Shown one piece after another: positions 9,600 to 17,316 of a stretch of DNA of 64,000 nucleotides (its first letter is position 1; the number at the start of each line of letters is the position of its first letter). The stretch is from Blastococcus xanthinilyticus. GTDB taxonomy: Bacteria; Actinomycetota; Actinomycetes; Mycobacteriales; Geodermatophilaceae. Both the position numbers and the translations under genes were made by a program. The notes under the pieces are model-generated. The model was not told where the DNA came from and ran no database searches. It saw nothing but the letters and a program-made list of their open reading frames with translations. The DNA is taken from positions 124,001 to 188,000 of the forward strand of contig NZ_VNHW01000004.1 in the NCBI RefSeq assembly GCF_008124835.1. Reading direction: 5' to 3'.

Positions 9600-10261
9600 C
9601 AGCCCTTTGCCTTGCCAGGCGTCGTGGCCGGAAGGAAGCCGGCCGCTCGAGCCCGGGCGATGTACCGGTCTGCAGTACTGCCGGTCACTCCGAGGTGGTC
9701 GATCACGGCCTGTCGGGGGCCCGACTGGAGGTGGTCGCGGTAGACCTCGGCGGTGTAGCGAATCCGATCGGTGGGCACGGGGCGCCGGCCGGTCCTCGCC
9801 GCTGTGGCGCCTCTCCCCCGACGTGCTCGTTCGGCTGCCTTGGAGGCTTGCCGGGGCTCGGGGTCACGGATGCCGTACACCCCGTCGGCCACTTCCTCGA
9901 CGTGCTGGGCCGTCATCTCGGCCACCCCCAGCACGAGACCGTCGACGAACACGTTCCGCAGGTCACTACTTCGCAGTCCGCCGGTCGCCGTCGACGTCAT
10001 GGCGAAGTGGCTGAGCTCGGGGACGCCGTGGACCACCTCGACGCGGGCTTCGATCGTCGGCGCTCCTCGCTGACCACGGAAGCGGAACGCGACGCTGGCT
10101 GGCATCACCATGTGCTCCCCGTAGGGGACGTCGCCAGCCAGCGGTTCGATGTCGTGCCTGCCCTGCCACGTGACGGGCCCGCTCTGCCACTCGGTCGGCT
10201 GGTCAGAGATTGGCAGTCCGCGAAGTCGGAAGGCCACCCGCTCGTGACCGGTCAACGCCAT
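9599..10261 (-). CDS. Integrase-coupled protein of unknown function with C-terminal helix-turn-helix
   Basis: 220 residues. The N-terminal ~110 residues are beta-rich without a recognised family. A basic linker (ERARRGRGATAARTGRRP) leads to a C-terminal helical segment (TDRIRYTAEVYRDHLQSGPRQAVIDHLGVTGSTADRYIARARAAGFLP) that looks like a MarR/sigma-type helix-turn-helix. The stop overlaps the integrase start, so both are translated together. The gene is divergent from the excisionase at 10372. A role in controlling integrase or immunity is possible but inferred. Confidence 0.65.
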   Translation of the reverse strand: MALTGHERVAFRLRGLPISDQPTEWQSGPVTWQGRHDIEPLAGDVPYGEHMVMPASVAFRFRGQRGAPTIEARVEVVHGVPELSHFAMTSTATGGLRSSDLRNVFVDGLVLGVAEMTAQHVEEVADGVYGIRDPEPRQASKAAERARRGRGATAARTGRRPVPTDRIRYTAEVYRDHLQSGPRQAVIDHLGVTGSTADRYIARARAAGFLPATTPGKAKG

Positions 10262-10371
10262 TGCAGCCTCACCGTAAATAGTGGTTCGTTCTTGACGAGG
10301 ACAACCTCACCACAACGACCCCAAGCTGTCAACGGTGACGGGGGATCCCGTCGAGACAGAAGGGATGAGGC

Positions 10372-10572
10372 ATGAACGACCTCATGACGACAGCTCAGGT
10401 CGCTGAGCTGATCCAGCGACCGATCGAGACCCTGCGCTACTGGCGGTGGCGTGGCGAGGGGCCGACCTCGTTCAAGATCGGGAGGTCCGTGGTGTACGAG
10501 CGGAGCGACGTGGAGTCCTGGCTCCGGGCCCAGAAGGCTGCCACGTCCGCCGGCGGCGCCCCGGCTGTCTGA
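10372..10572 (+). CDS. Excisionase / AlpA-like HTH protein
   Basis: 66 residues. A MerR-like helix-turn-helix covers most of the protein: LMTTAQVAELIQRPIETLRYWRWRGEGP, then the wing SFKIGRSVVYERSDVESWLRAQ. This is the usual excisionase fold (DNA-bending directionality factor). It starts the rightward gene run of the element, and its TGA overlaps the ATG of the next gene. It probably pairs with the integrase at 8496. Confidence 0.8.
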   Translation: MNDLMTTAQVAELIQRPIETLRYWRWRGEGPTSFKIGRSVVYERSDVESWLRAQKAATSAGGAPAV

Positions 10573-11120
10573 TGTGGACCAAGCTGGGCGACGAGTTCGG
10601 CGACGCCGTCGCTGACCTCTCGGATGCCGCAGTCCGCACCCACGTCGACGCGCTTGGCTGGTCGAACCGCCGCCTGCTCGATCTTCTGGTCCCGAAGCGG
10701 GATCTGCGCCGCTTCGCCTTCTCGCCGGCCGTCGACGTCTCGGCACCGGATGACTGCCCGGTTGTCGCCGAGCTGGTCGGCGCTGGCTGGTGGGAAGAGC
10801 GGGGGGATGTCTGGTTCGTGGGTCTGCGCTTCCCGGAGTGGCAGCTCGAGCGCGACCAGGTCGAGCGCAGCCGCGCCCGAGAGACCGCGAAGAAGGCGAG
10901 GCAGCGTGCACACGCTCGCGGCGAGCATCATGAGTCATGCGCGGATGGCTGTTCTCTCGGGAATCCCGTCCCGTCCCGGGTCCCGTCGGGTAGTCCCCCG
11001 GGGGTGTCCCTGGGAGTTGTCCCCCGGGGGACAGTTCCAGCATCGGGCCGATGCGCCGTGCACGCCCTCCTGCGTCCGTGTCGCGGATGCGCCGCTGACG
11101 CCAAGGCAGCGACCGCATGA
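10572..11120 (+). CDS. Unknown protein with winged-helix-like N-terminus
   Basis: 182 residues from an ATG that overlaps the excisionase stop (TGATG). Residues 1-90 (WTKLGDEFGDAVADLSDAAVRTHVDALGW, then RDLRRFAFS, and VAELVGAGWWEERGDVWFV) have the helix-helix-wing pattern seen in phage replisome-organiser and DNA-binding proteins of actinobacterial elements. A basic helix follows (RARETAKKARQRAHARG), then a low-complexity tail. A DNA-binding or replication role is plausible but not shown. The gene ends in an ATGA overlap with the next one. Confidence 0.6.
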   Translation: MWTKLGDEFGDAVADLSDAAVRTHVDALGWSNRRLLDLLVPKRDLRRFAFSPAVDVSAPDDCPVVAELVGAGWWEERGDVWFVGLRFPEWQLERDQVERSRARETAKKARQRAHARGEHHESCADGCSLGNPVPSRVPSGSPPGVSLGVVPRGTVPASGRCAVHALLRPCRGCAADAKAATA

Positions 11121-11377
11121 GCCGTCACGACCGAACCGGCGAACTCGTGGAAGACGACGCCCAGGCGCCGGCAGAGCCCCACGACGCACTCTGTCGCAAC
11201 GGCTGGCTGCCCGACACCGTCGACGGCCGGGCACGTCCCTGCCTGGTCTGTCGACCGCATGTCCGCATACAGATCGAGCAACGCGCTCGGAAGCAGGTGC
11301 CCCGCTTGGCGGACGAGCAAGCACGTGCGGCCGCGATGCGAGAGATCCGTGCCGCGCTTCACCGGAGGCCGGCGTGA
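11117..11377 (+). CDS. Small Cys/His protein, possible zinc binder
   Basis: 86 residues beginning in an ATGA overlap. The core CRNGWLPDTVDGRARPCLVCRPH holds one Cys followed ~17 residues later by a CxxCxxH group, a compact zinc-site pattern. A basic helical tail follows (QIEQRARKQVPRLADEQARAAAMREIRAAL). It is recognisable as a recurrent small protein of actinobacterial integrated elements, but no function is known. Confidence 0.6.
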   Translation: MSRHDRTGELVEDDAQAPAEPHDALCRNGWLPDTVDGRARPCLVCRPHVRIQIEQRARKQVPRLADEQARAAAMREIRAALHRRPA

Positions 11378-11763
11378 TCTGCCCCCTGTCCCCTGACCGA
11401 TCCCTGCTCACCGAGCCCGGCGCACACCTCCAGCGGGAGAACCTCATGCACCTGCATCACCACCTCCTGGCCGACAGCAACGGCGAGCCGTTCGGCGTCA
11501 TGAACCTCGACATCGTGCGAAGACGAGCGGCACGGCTGAGCTACGCACTCGCGGTCGCGAGCAACGACCCGGCAGAGCTGGACCGGCTGGCCTGCGAGTT
11601 GATCGGCGAAGTCGGTGTGCACGAGCTCAGCTACATCGCCATCGCCGCCCTGCAACGCATCGCGACGGACGTCGTGCAGCCGCTGATCGTGCTGGCGGAG
11701 GCAGAAGGAATCCCCGTGCGCGAGCAGCTGACCCGCGCCGCATCTGAAGGAGGTCAGCAGTGA
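11374..11763 (+). CDS. Unknown helical protein
   Basis: 129 residues. GTG 11374 is preferred because GGAGG lies at 11364-11368 and it makes the GTGA overlap seen throughout this gene run; the alternative is ATG 11446 (MHLHHHLLADS). The protein is mostly alpha-helical (VRRRAARLSYALAVASNDPAELDRLACELIGEVG, then YIAIAALQRIATDVVQPLIVLAEAEG). No family is recognised. Confidence 0.5.
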   Translation: MICPLSPDRSLLTEPGAHLQRENLMHLHHHLLADSNGEPFGVMNLDIVRRRAARLSYALAVASNDPAELDRLACELIGEVGVHELSYIAIAALQRIATDVVQPLIVLAEAEGIPVREQLTRAASEGGQQ

Positions 11764-11963
11764 GCTGCTCGGGTAGCCGTCGGCCAGCTGACGCGCCCCT
11801 GGGCGAGTTGAGGGCGGCGCAGGGGGTGGGGGGGCACCCCCTCCCCCACCCCGCCGATCCCTTGACCGCCGGTTCTGCGGAAGGTGGGCCGCGCAACTCT
11901 GGGACTTTCGCCCTGCCCCAGCCGGCGGTGGCTCCGGGACACCCCTCCGGGGGCGGTCGGTGA
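11760..11963 (+). CDS. Doubtful small ORF in the overlapped gene run
   Basis: 67 residues from GTG 11760, with a GTGA overlap at its start and a TGATG overlap at its end. These junctions are the only good evidence. Composition is Pro/Gly-rich and low-complexity, and a strong G/C hairpin lies inside it. It may instead be a 200-bp noncoding spacer. Confidence 0.25.
   Translation: MSCSGSRRPADAPLGELRAAQGVGGHPLPHPADPLTAGSAEGGPRNSGTFALPQPAVAPGHPSGGGR
11823..11852. other. Strong G/C-run hairpin inside the element gene run
   Basis: A G4-T-G7 run faces a C5-T-C5-A-C4 run. About 12 bp (one G-U pair) can form with a 6-nt loop. It lies between the genes at 11374 and 11963 and could act as an attenuator or processing site. 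Confidence 0.35.
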
Positions 11964-12478
11964 TGGCCGGTCGAGGGTTCCCACCCAAGGATCCGGGGCG
12001 CCTGTCCCGTCCACGCGATGCCCGGCGTCGGGGCGGGGTGCAGGAGGTGGCCGCCAAGCCTGCAAGGCAGCCGGCCCTGCCGCGGGACGTCGACTGGCAT
12101 CCGCGCACACGGGCCTGGTGGCGAGACTGGAAGAGCTGGCCGCTGGCCCACACGTTCACCGCCTCGGACTGGAGCTTCCTACTCGACACCGCCCTGATGC
12201 ATCACCGCATGTGGTCGGAGGGCGAGATGAAGTGGGCCGCAGAGATCCGGCTGCGCGTCGCGAAGTACGGCTCCACGCCCGAGGACCGCCAGCGCCTGCG
12301 AATCCAGTTCACCGACCCCGGCGAGGACGGCGCCGCCGACAGCGGCAGGCCTGGAGAGGGAGCTCGACACCGGTACGGCCACCTGCGTGCTGTCGACCCG
12401 GCATCAGCGGATCCGCGGGAAGCGCTGGGGCCCCGCCGACGTCCTTCGCCGCTTGGCGACCGGGCGGAGGACGACTGA
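11963..12478 (+). CDS. Terminase-small-subunit-like protein
   Basis: 171 residues from ATG 11963 (GTG 11960 is possible). The central part, WHPRTRAWWRDWKSWPLAHTF, then TASDWSFLLDTALMHHRMW, followed by AAEIRLRVAKYGSTPEDRQRLRIQF, matches the pattern of small terminase subunits of actinophages as I recall it: an aromatic-rich helix, a DTA-helix, then xLRVAKxGATPEDRxRLR. Small terminases recognise the packaging site on DNA. No large subunit follows. The C-terminal ~50 residues are low-complexity. The call rests on pattern memory and needs a profile search. Confidence 0.55.
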   Translation: MAGRGFPPKDPGRLSRPRDARRRGGVQEVAAKPARQPALPRDVDWHPRTRAWWRDWKSWPLAHTFTASDWSFLLDTALMHHRMWSEGEMKWAAEIRLRVAKYGSTPEDRQRLRIQFTDPGEDGAADSGRPGEGARHRYGHLRAVDPASADPREALGPRRRPSPLGDRAEDD

Positions 12479-12963
12479 TGCACCGGTCACTCGATGACGA
12501 CTCCCGCACCGCCCCCGATTCGGTGAGACGGAAGCCCGCGGTCACTCATCCGCTGGTCTTCGACGTGCCGGCCGAACTCGCCGGGCATCTCGGCACCGCG
12601 CTCGGTGTCCACCTCAACTGGCTCACGAGGACCGAGCAAGGCCGCTCCGTCGCTCCGCAGCCCGGCGTACTGCACGCCCTGCAAGCGATGCGGCAGCTCT
12701 TCGCGGATCGGGCCACCGCGGGCCAGGACGGGACACCGCTGCGCGACTTGTGGACGGTCCGTCACGCTCCCGCCATGGCACCGAAACTCCTGTCCCTCGA
12801 CGACACCGCGACAGCGCTCGGCTGCAGCGAACGCACCGTGAAGCGCCTCATCGCCGACGGCGTCCTGCCGGCCGTGAAGTTGCTCGGCGCCACCCGAGTT
12901 CGTGTGCAGGACCTGGACACCTACATCGCCGGCCTTCCGGCCACGAAGGGATGTGCAGCATGA
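12478..12963 (+). CDS. Excisionase-type HTH protein with N-terminal extension
   Basis: 161 residues; the ATG overlaps the previous TGA (TGATG). Residues ~105-161 form a second MerR/excisionase-like DNA-binding domain (LLSLDDTATALGCSERTVKRLIADGVLP, then AVKLLGATRVRVQDLDTYIAGL). The first ~100 residues are helical and unassigned. It could be a transcriptional regulator or a second directionality factor serving the recombinase at 24279. Confidence 0.65.
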   Translation: MHRSLDDDSRTAPDSVRRKPAVTHPLVFDVPAELAGHLGTALGVHLNWLTRTEQGRSVAPQPGVLHALQAMRQLFADRATAGQDGTPLRDLWTVRHAPAMAPKLLSLDDTATALGCSERTVKRLIADGVLPAVKLLGATRVRVQDLDTYIAGLPATKGCAA

Positions 12964-13925
12964 GCGGACAGCCGCAGACCGACCACCTCAACGCCAGTGA
13001 GCGCTTCCTGGCGGCCGTCGACGAGCAGCTCGACACCGAGGGCCCGATCGACCTGTCGAAGGCGCTGACCCAGTTCGAGCGAGCAACCCGTGGCAGGGTC
13101 CACGCCGACCATCTCGAGGCCATCCAGTCGGAAGCGCGCTCGCTGGAGACGACCTTCGCCCAGTACGCCACCCAGTTCAACCGCGCGATGGCGGTCCGTC
13201 AGGCCAGGGTCCGCCGGGCAGCCCTGTGCCTCGCGCTGGACACCGCCACCACGGAGTTCAAGGACGATGACCAGCTGGCCGGCGCCGAGCAGGCCGTTCA
13301 GGAGATGGAGTCGCTGCAGAAGAACATCCTCGCGGCCCTGCACGAGGCGATCACCCGAGCCGACACCGAGCGGTTCCTGCAGTTGCGTCCGGAGGCCGAG
13401 GTCGTCGTCCCGACCCGGCTGGCCGAGGCCAAGGAGCGCCTCGCACGCCTGCAGCTGGGCCGCGCCGAAGCCGAAGCTTCCCGCGTCGAGGGACGGGCCT
13501 CCCGGGACGCGGAGGCAGCATCGGCGGCCAAGGCGGCGGCGGATGCCGCGGCGGCGGCGGCGGCATCCGCGGCGGACAAGGCGACTCAGGCCGCTGAACT
13601 CGCCGCGTCGAGCAGGGGCAACGCCGCTCGAGCCGCTCTGCGCGTCGACGAACTGCGCGACGACCTCGGCCGCCAGGCCGCCAGGCACGCAGAGTCGGAA
13701 CGGGAGCGCCTGCGACGCCTGGTCGGACTGGAGAGCTCGCCCACCGAGCAGGCGCCACCTCCGAAGCCCGACTATGTTTTCGACACCGGGCCAGTGATCC
13801 GCCCGACAGCAGGATCGCCGCGAGCCGTCGGTTCCCGCGCTGCGCCGTTCGGGACCGGCGCACCGGAACCGTTTCCGTACCGGGACCCCGCCCCCGGTCG
13901 GCTCGCGGTAGTGGACCAGCCGTGA
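12960..13925 (+). CDS. Long coiled-coil Ala-rich protein
   Basis: 321 residues from ATG 12960 (ATGA overlap with the previous gene). Residues ~20-260 are nearly all helical, with heptad-like stretches (QSEARSLETTFAQYATQFNRAM, and AEAASAAKAAADAAAAAAASAAD). A Pro-rich tail follows (SSPTEQAPPPKPDYVF onward). Its position upstream of a tape-measure gene recalls phage scaffold or tail-assembly proteins, but no family match can be claimed. Confidence 0.55.
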   Translation: MSGQPQTDHLNASERFLAAVDEQLDTEGPIDLSKALTQFERATRGRVHADHLEAIQSEARSLETTFAQYATQFNRAMAVRQARVRRAALCLALDTATTEFKDDDQLAGAEQAVQEMESLQKNILAALHEAITRADTERFLQLRPEAEVVVPTRLAEAKERLARLQLGRAEAEASRVEGRASRDAEAASAAKAAADAAAAAAASAADKATQAAELAASSRGNAARAALRVDELRDDLGRQAARHAESERERLRRLVGLESSPTEQAPPPKPDYVFDTGPVIRPTAGSPRAVGSRAAPFGTGAPEPFPYRDPAPGRLAVVDQP

Positions 13926-14104
13926 GCGACACATCCCGTCCGGACCGGACGGTCATCGACCGGGCTCGCATCGACATGGAGCGCCGAGGAGGCCGGCGCA
14001 TCACCGCGCCGAAGGGCCCACAGGACGCCCTCGAGCGCAGTCCTGACGTGGCCGACGCGATCCGGCAGATGGAACGTGCACTCGGCCGCCGGAGCGCACG
14101 GTGA
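13922..14104 (+). CDS. Small basic protein of unknown function
   Basis: 60 residues from GTG 13922 (GTGA overlap). It is highly charged (DRTVIDRARIDMERRGGRRI) with a C-terminal helix (SPDVADAIRQMERALGRR). Support comes from the overlap at both ends and clean coding composition. Confidence 0.45.
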   Translation: MSDTSRPDRTVIDRARIDMERRGGRRITAPKGPQDALERSPDVADAIRQMERALGRRSAR

Positions 14105-14352
14105 TCGTCGACAGACCAGAGGTCGTGACCCGCGACGACACCGCGACAGCTGGTGCACCGGGCACGACGAACACCGCTCCGGTGGACCGCCAGCACACCG
14201 TAAACGCGGCCGACATCCCGGCCAGGGAGTCGAGCCCCAGGCCGCGACGGACTCGCCGCGGCCGGCGTGCTCGACGTGGATCAGCCAGGGACCACGACCT
14301 GCCAGCCGAGAAGGATGCCAACCGTCGCAACCAGGAGGAACCAGCCCCGTGA
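14101..14352 (+). CDS. Small disordered basic protein
   Basis: 83 residues from GTG 14101 (GTGA overlap with the previous stop). An Asp/Thr-rich N-terminus is followed by an Arg-rich core (RPRRTRRGRRARRG). There is no recognisable domain. It may bind nucleic acid because of its charge, which is only a guess. Confidence 0.35.
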   Translation: MIVDRPEVVTRDDTATAGAPGTTNTAPVDRQHTVNAADIPARESSPRPRRTRRGRRARRGSARDHDLPAEKDANRRNQEEPAP

Positions 14353-14447
14353 TCCCCCATTTCCGCCCCGGAGGCTGCCGCCCTCGGAACAGGCGCCCCT
14401 GCGGCCGTGACCTGTGCGGAGCAGCACAGGAAGGCTGTGCTCCGTGA
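14349..14447 (+). CDS. Possible 32-residue Cys-rich microprotein
   Basis: GTG 14349 overlaps the preceding TGA, and its own TGA overlaps the GTG of the tape-measure gene, so it closes the gap exactly in the chain of coupled genes. The peptide has four Cys (10, 18, 23, 30) and many Arg, suggesting a mini zinc-binding unit. It could also just be a coupling frame that brings ribosomes to the tape-measure start. Confidence 0.35.
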   Translation: MIPHFRPGGCRPRNRRPCGRDLCGAAQEGCAP

Positions 14448-17146
14448 CCGCGCCCGGTGGTCGCATCGAGATCCTCGTCGAGCCCGACCTCCGCGCGTTC
14501 CCGCGCCGGATGGCCGCCGAGATGCGGTCCGCCGGCGAGAGCGGGGCCGCGGCCCTCACCGTCGGCACGAAGAAGGGCCTGGCCGACGCCGCCGATGTGA
14601 CCGCCGCCGCGGGGCGCGCGGCGGGCCGTGCCTACGCCGATGGGCTGGTGCGGGACTCGGCCGGTCGGCTGCGGAACGCCCGCGGCCAGTTCGCCTCGGC
14701 GATGGAGATCGCGGCCGCTGGGCTGGACCCGGTCGCCGAGGGCGCCGGCCGCCGGACCGGTGGTCGGCTGGCGCAGGGCATCAACCAGAGCCTGACCCGC
14801 AACTCGCCGCTCATCGTTGCCGGCGTGAGTGCCGCACTGGCCGCCGGCGCCCCGGCGGTCACCGTGGCCGCCGGCACGCTGATGGGCGGGATCGGCGCGG
14901 TCGCGGCCGCTCAGACCCTGGAGGTCCGTGAGGCGTGGAGCCAGCTCGGGACCGACATCCGGGACGGCGCGGTCGCCGACGCTGCAGTGCTCGTGCCCGT
15001 CTACACGCGGATGGCCGATCGGATGGGTGCTGCCGTCGACGGACTGCGGCCCCAGCTGCGCACTGCCTTCGCCGAGTCCGCGCCCCTAGTCGAGGACCTC
15101 ACCGACGGGGTGATCGCGCTCGCGATGAACGCTATGCCGGGCCTGGTGCGCTCGGTGTCGGACGCGGAGCCGGTGTTCGAGGGACTGCAGAGCTTCCTCG
15201 GCTCCGTGGGACTCGGGGTGACCGGCTTCCTCGACTCGATCAGCGAGCACTCTCCCGCCGCTGGCGAGGCGTTCGCCGCCCTGGGCCGGGTCCTGGAGAA
15301 CATGCTCCCCGCACTCGGAGAGATCCTCGGCCAAGGCGCGGAACTGGCTGCTGACGTCCTGCCAGCTCTCGCCGACGCCACCGGAGTCGCGGTCGACGTG
15401 CTCAAGACGCTGGGACCTCTGCTCCCCGCCGTCGCCACCGGGCTGCTGGCGCTTAAGGCCGCCCGCGGAGCGGCCGCCACGCTCGACACCCTCGCGGTGA
15501 AGCTCGGCGATTACGCCGCCAAGAGCGGTGCGGCCGCAGGCCTGGCCGGGAACCTGTCTCGGGGCCTCGGGAGCGTGGCAAGCGCCGCCGGGCCGGCCGC
15601 TCTCGGGATCGGGTTCGCCGCCGCCGGCCTCGTCGCGTGGGTGGAAGCCGGGCAGGCAGCCGAAGAAGCGAACCGTGCCCTGGGCCGCGCGTTCCGGGCC
15701 GGCGGCGACCAGGCCGAGGCCGCGGGCACCTACGTGCAGCGATTCCACGAGCGGACAGGTGGCCTCCTGGTCGACCTGCCCGGGTGGGTGCAGAACATGG
15801 GCGCGTTCGGCTACACGATCGGTGATCTCATCCCCACCGTGGAGGGCGCCACCGACTCCTACGACCAGTGGTACCAGTCGCTGGACGCCGGCGCCCGGGC
15901 CCAGGAGGACGTCACGGTCGCCACCGACGCGCTGCGAAGGGCCGTCGACGAGTTCGGCCCGACCAGCAACGAGGCAGAGGGGGCCGCTCGGACCCTGGAG
16001 GCAGCCCAGCGCTCCCTCGCGGCCGCCGAAGGCGAGGTGGAGCGGGCCATCCACGGCGTCACCCAGGCGATGATCGCCCAGTCCGAGCAACAGCTCGCGG
16101 CCGCCAACTCCGACCTGGCCTACCGCATGTCGGTGGACGCCACCGAGGGTGCCGTGGCGGGGCTGGCCGCCGCCGTCCGCGAGCACGGCGCAGCATCCGA
16201 AGAGGCCGCCGACGCCGCGCTCCAGGTCGAGCAGGCGATGCTGCGGCAGGCCGAGGCGTTCGGCCAGGCCGCTGCCGACGCACTTCCGGCGAACACCTCG
16301 GAGATGCAGCGGAACGCCGCCGCCCAGGCCAGCACGCTCGCCGAGCTCCTCCGGCTGCGGGACACGATGGGGGACAGCTTCCCCGCGTCGCTGCACACGA
16401 CCATCGCCGCGCTGCAGCAGAGCACTGACGCCGGGGCGGTCGCGTCGGCGCAGTTCCGCCAGCTGGGCGCCGAGGTGATCGGCGTGCCGAACTCCAAGTA
16501 CGTCGACGTCCGCTCGCCTGCGCCCGAGCAGATCGCCCAGTTCGAGAGGCTGGGCTTCCGCATCGAGCATCTCCCGGACGGCAACGTGCGCCTGCACGCC
16601 GAGACGGCGGCCGCCGAGTACGCGCTGAACCAGACCGCTCGTAACCGCGAGTCGGTGGTGACCCAGCGGGTCCGTGTGCTGCGGGAACAGGTCGCGGTCA
16701 CGGGCCGGCACACTGGCGTTGCTGCCGCGTCCGGTGGGTACATCCGCGGGCCGGGCACGGGGACGTCGGACTCGATCCCCGCCTGGCTGTCCAACGGCGA
16801 GTACGTCACTCGCGCCATGATGACCGCGGCGGTGGGGCGGCCTGGCATGGACGCGGTGAACCGCGGCGACTGGGCCGCGGCGGCCGCGCGGTTCACCGAG
16901 CTGGCCGAGCGGCAGGTCCGGTTCACGGCGGTGGCTCAGGGCGGCTCTCGGGCCGCGGCCGCGGCCGGGCGGTTCGCCGCCGGCGGCTACGTGGCCGCAC
17001 AGCCGTCCCGCTCTGGCTCTGTCGCGGCCGCGGCACCGCCTCCAGTGGTCCAGCACGTCCACCCGTCTCCCGGGATGGACGAGCAGCGGCTCGCGGACGC
17101 TGCTGTGCGCCGGCTGGAGATGCAGGCGCGGACGGGTCGCGTCTGA
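14444..17146 (+). CDS. Phage tail tape-measure-like protein
   Basis: 900 residues from GTG 14444. The N-terminus is IEILVEPDLRAFPRRMAAEMR, the usual short beta/helix opening of actinophage tape-measure proteins. Long Ala/Gly/Leu-rich helical stretches with hydrophobic segments follow (~100-150 and ~325-400), then helical repeats at ~480-640. The C-terminal GGYIRGPGTGTSDSIPAWL then SNGEYVTRAM is the conserved tape-measure tail motif. In phages this protein sets tail length and helps DNA entry. No tail tube, chaperone or baseplate gene flanks it, so its role here is unclear: an orphan, a decoy, or part of a satellite that modifies helper tails. Confidence 0.8.
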   Translation: MTAPGGRIEILVEPDLRAFPRRMAAEMRSAGESGAAALTVGTKKGLADAADVTAAAGRAAGRAYADGLVRDSAGRLRNARGQFASAMEIAAAGLDPVAEGAGRRTGGRLAQGINQSLTRNSPLIVAGVSAALAAGAPAVTVAAGTLMGGIGAVAAAQTLEVREAWSQLGTDIRDGAVADAAVLVPVYTRMADRMGAAVDGLRPQLRTAFAESAPLVEDLTDGVIALAMNAMPGLVRSVSDAEPVFEGLQSFLGSVGLGVTGFLDSISEHSPAAGEAFAALGRVLENMLPALGEILGQGAELAADVLPALADATGVAVDVLKTLGPLLPAVATGLLALKAARGAAATLDTLAVKLGDYAAKSGAAAGLAGNLSRGLGSVASAAGPAALGIGFAAAGLVAWVEAGQAAEEANRALGRAFRAGGDQAEAAGTYVQRFHERTGGLLVDLPGWVQNMGAFGYTIGDLIPTVEGATDSYDQWYQSLDAGARAQEDVTVATDALRRAVDEFGPTSNEAEGAARTLEAAQRSLAAAEGEVERAIHGVTQAMIAQSEQQLAAANSDLAYRMSVDATEGAVAGLAAAVREHGAASEEAADAALQVEQAMLRQAEAFGQAAADALPANTSEMQRNAAAQASTLAELLRLRDTMGDSFPASLHTTIAALQQSTDAGAVASAQFRQLGAEVIGVPNSKYVDVRSPAPEQIAQFERLGFRIEHLPDGNVRLHAETAAAEYALNQTARNRESVVTQRVRVLREQVAVTGRHTGVAAASGGYIRGPGTGTSDSIPAWLSNGEYVTRAMMTAAVGRPGMDAVNRGDWAAAAARFTELAERQVRFTAVAQGGSRAAAAAGRFAAGGYVAAQPSRSGSVAAAAPPPVVQHVHPSPGMDEQRLADAAVRRLEMQARTGRV

Positions 17147-17316
17147 CGCCACCGTGCCCCGCCAGTCGAACGCCCAGGGCCTTGCCCCCCGTCGGGCCCC
17201 CGGTGTGGGTGCTGGCCGGGCGCGAGTGACTGGAGTGGCCGTCCGCATCTCGGTTCTGTGATTCGCCGCCCCCATAGCGCTACGTTCCGGTTTCGGTTCC
17301 AACGAGCGGGGATGAC

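Noticed and set aside
10292-10332. TTGACG (plus strand) and TTGACA (minus strand) between the integrase-coupled gene and the excisionase
   Set aside because: Good -35-like hexamers, but no convincing -10 at 16-18 bp on either strand, so no promoter is called although one must exist in this interval.
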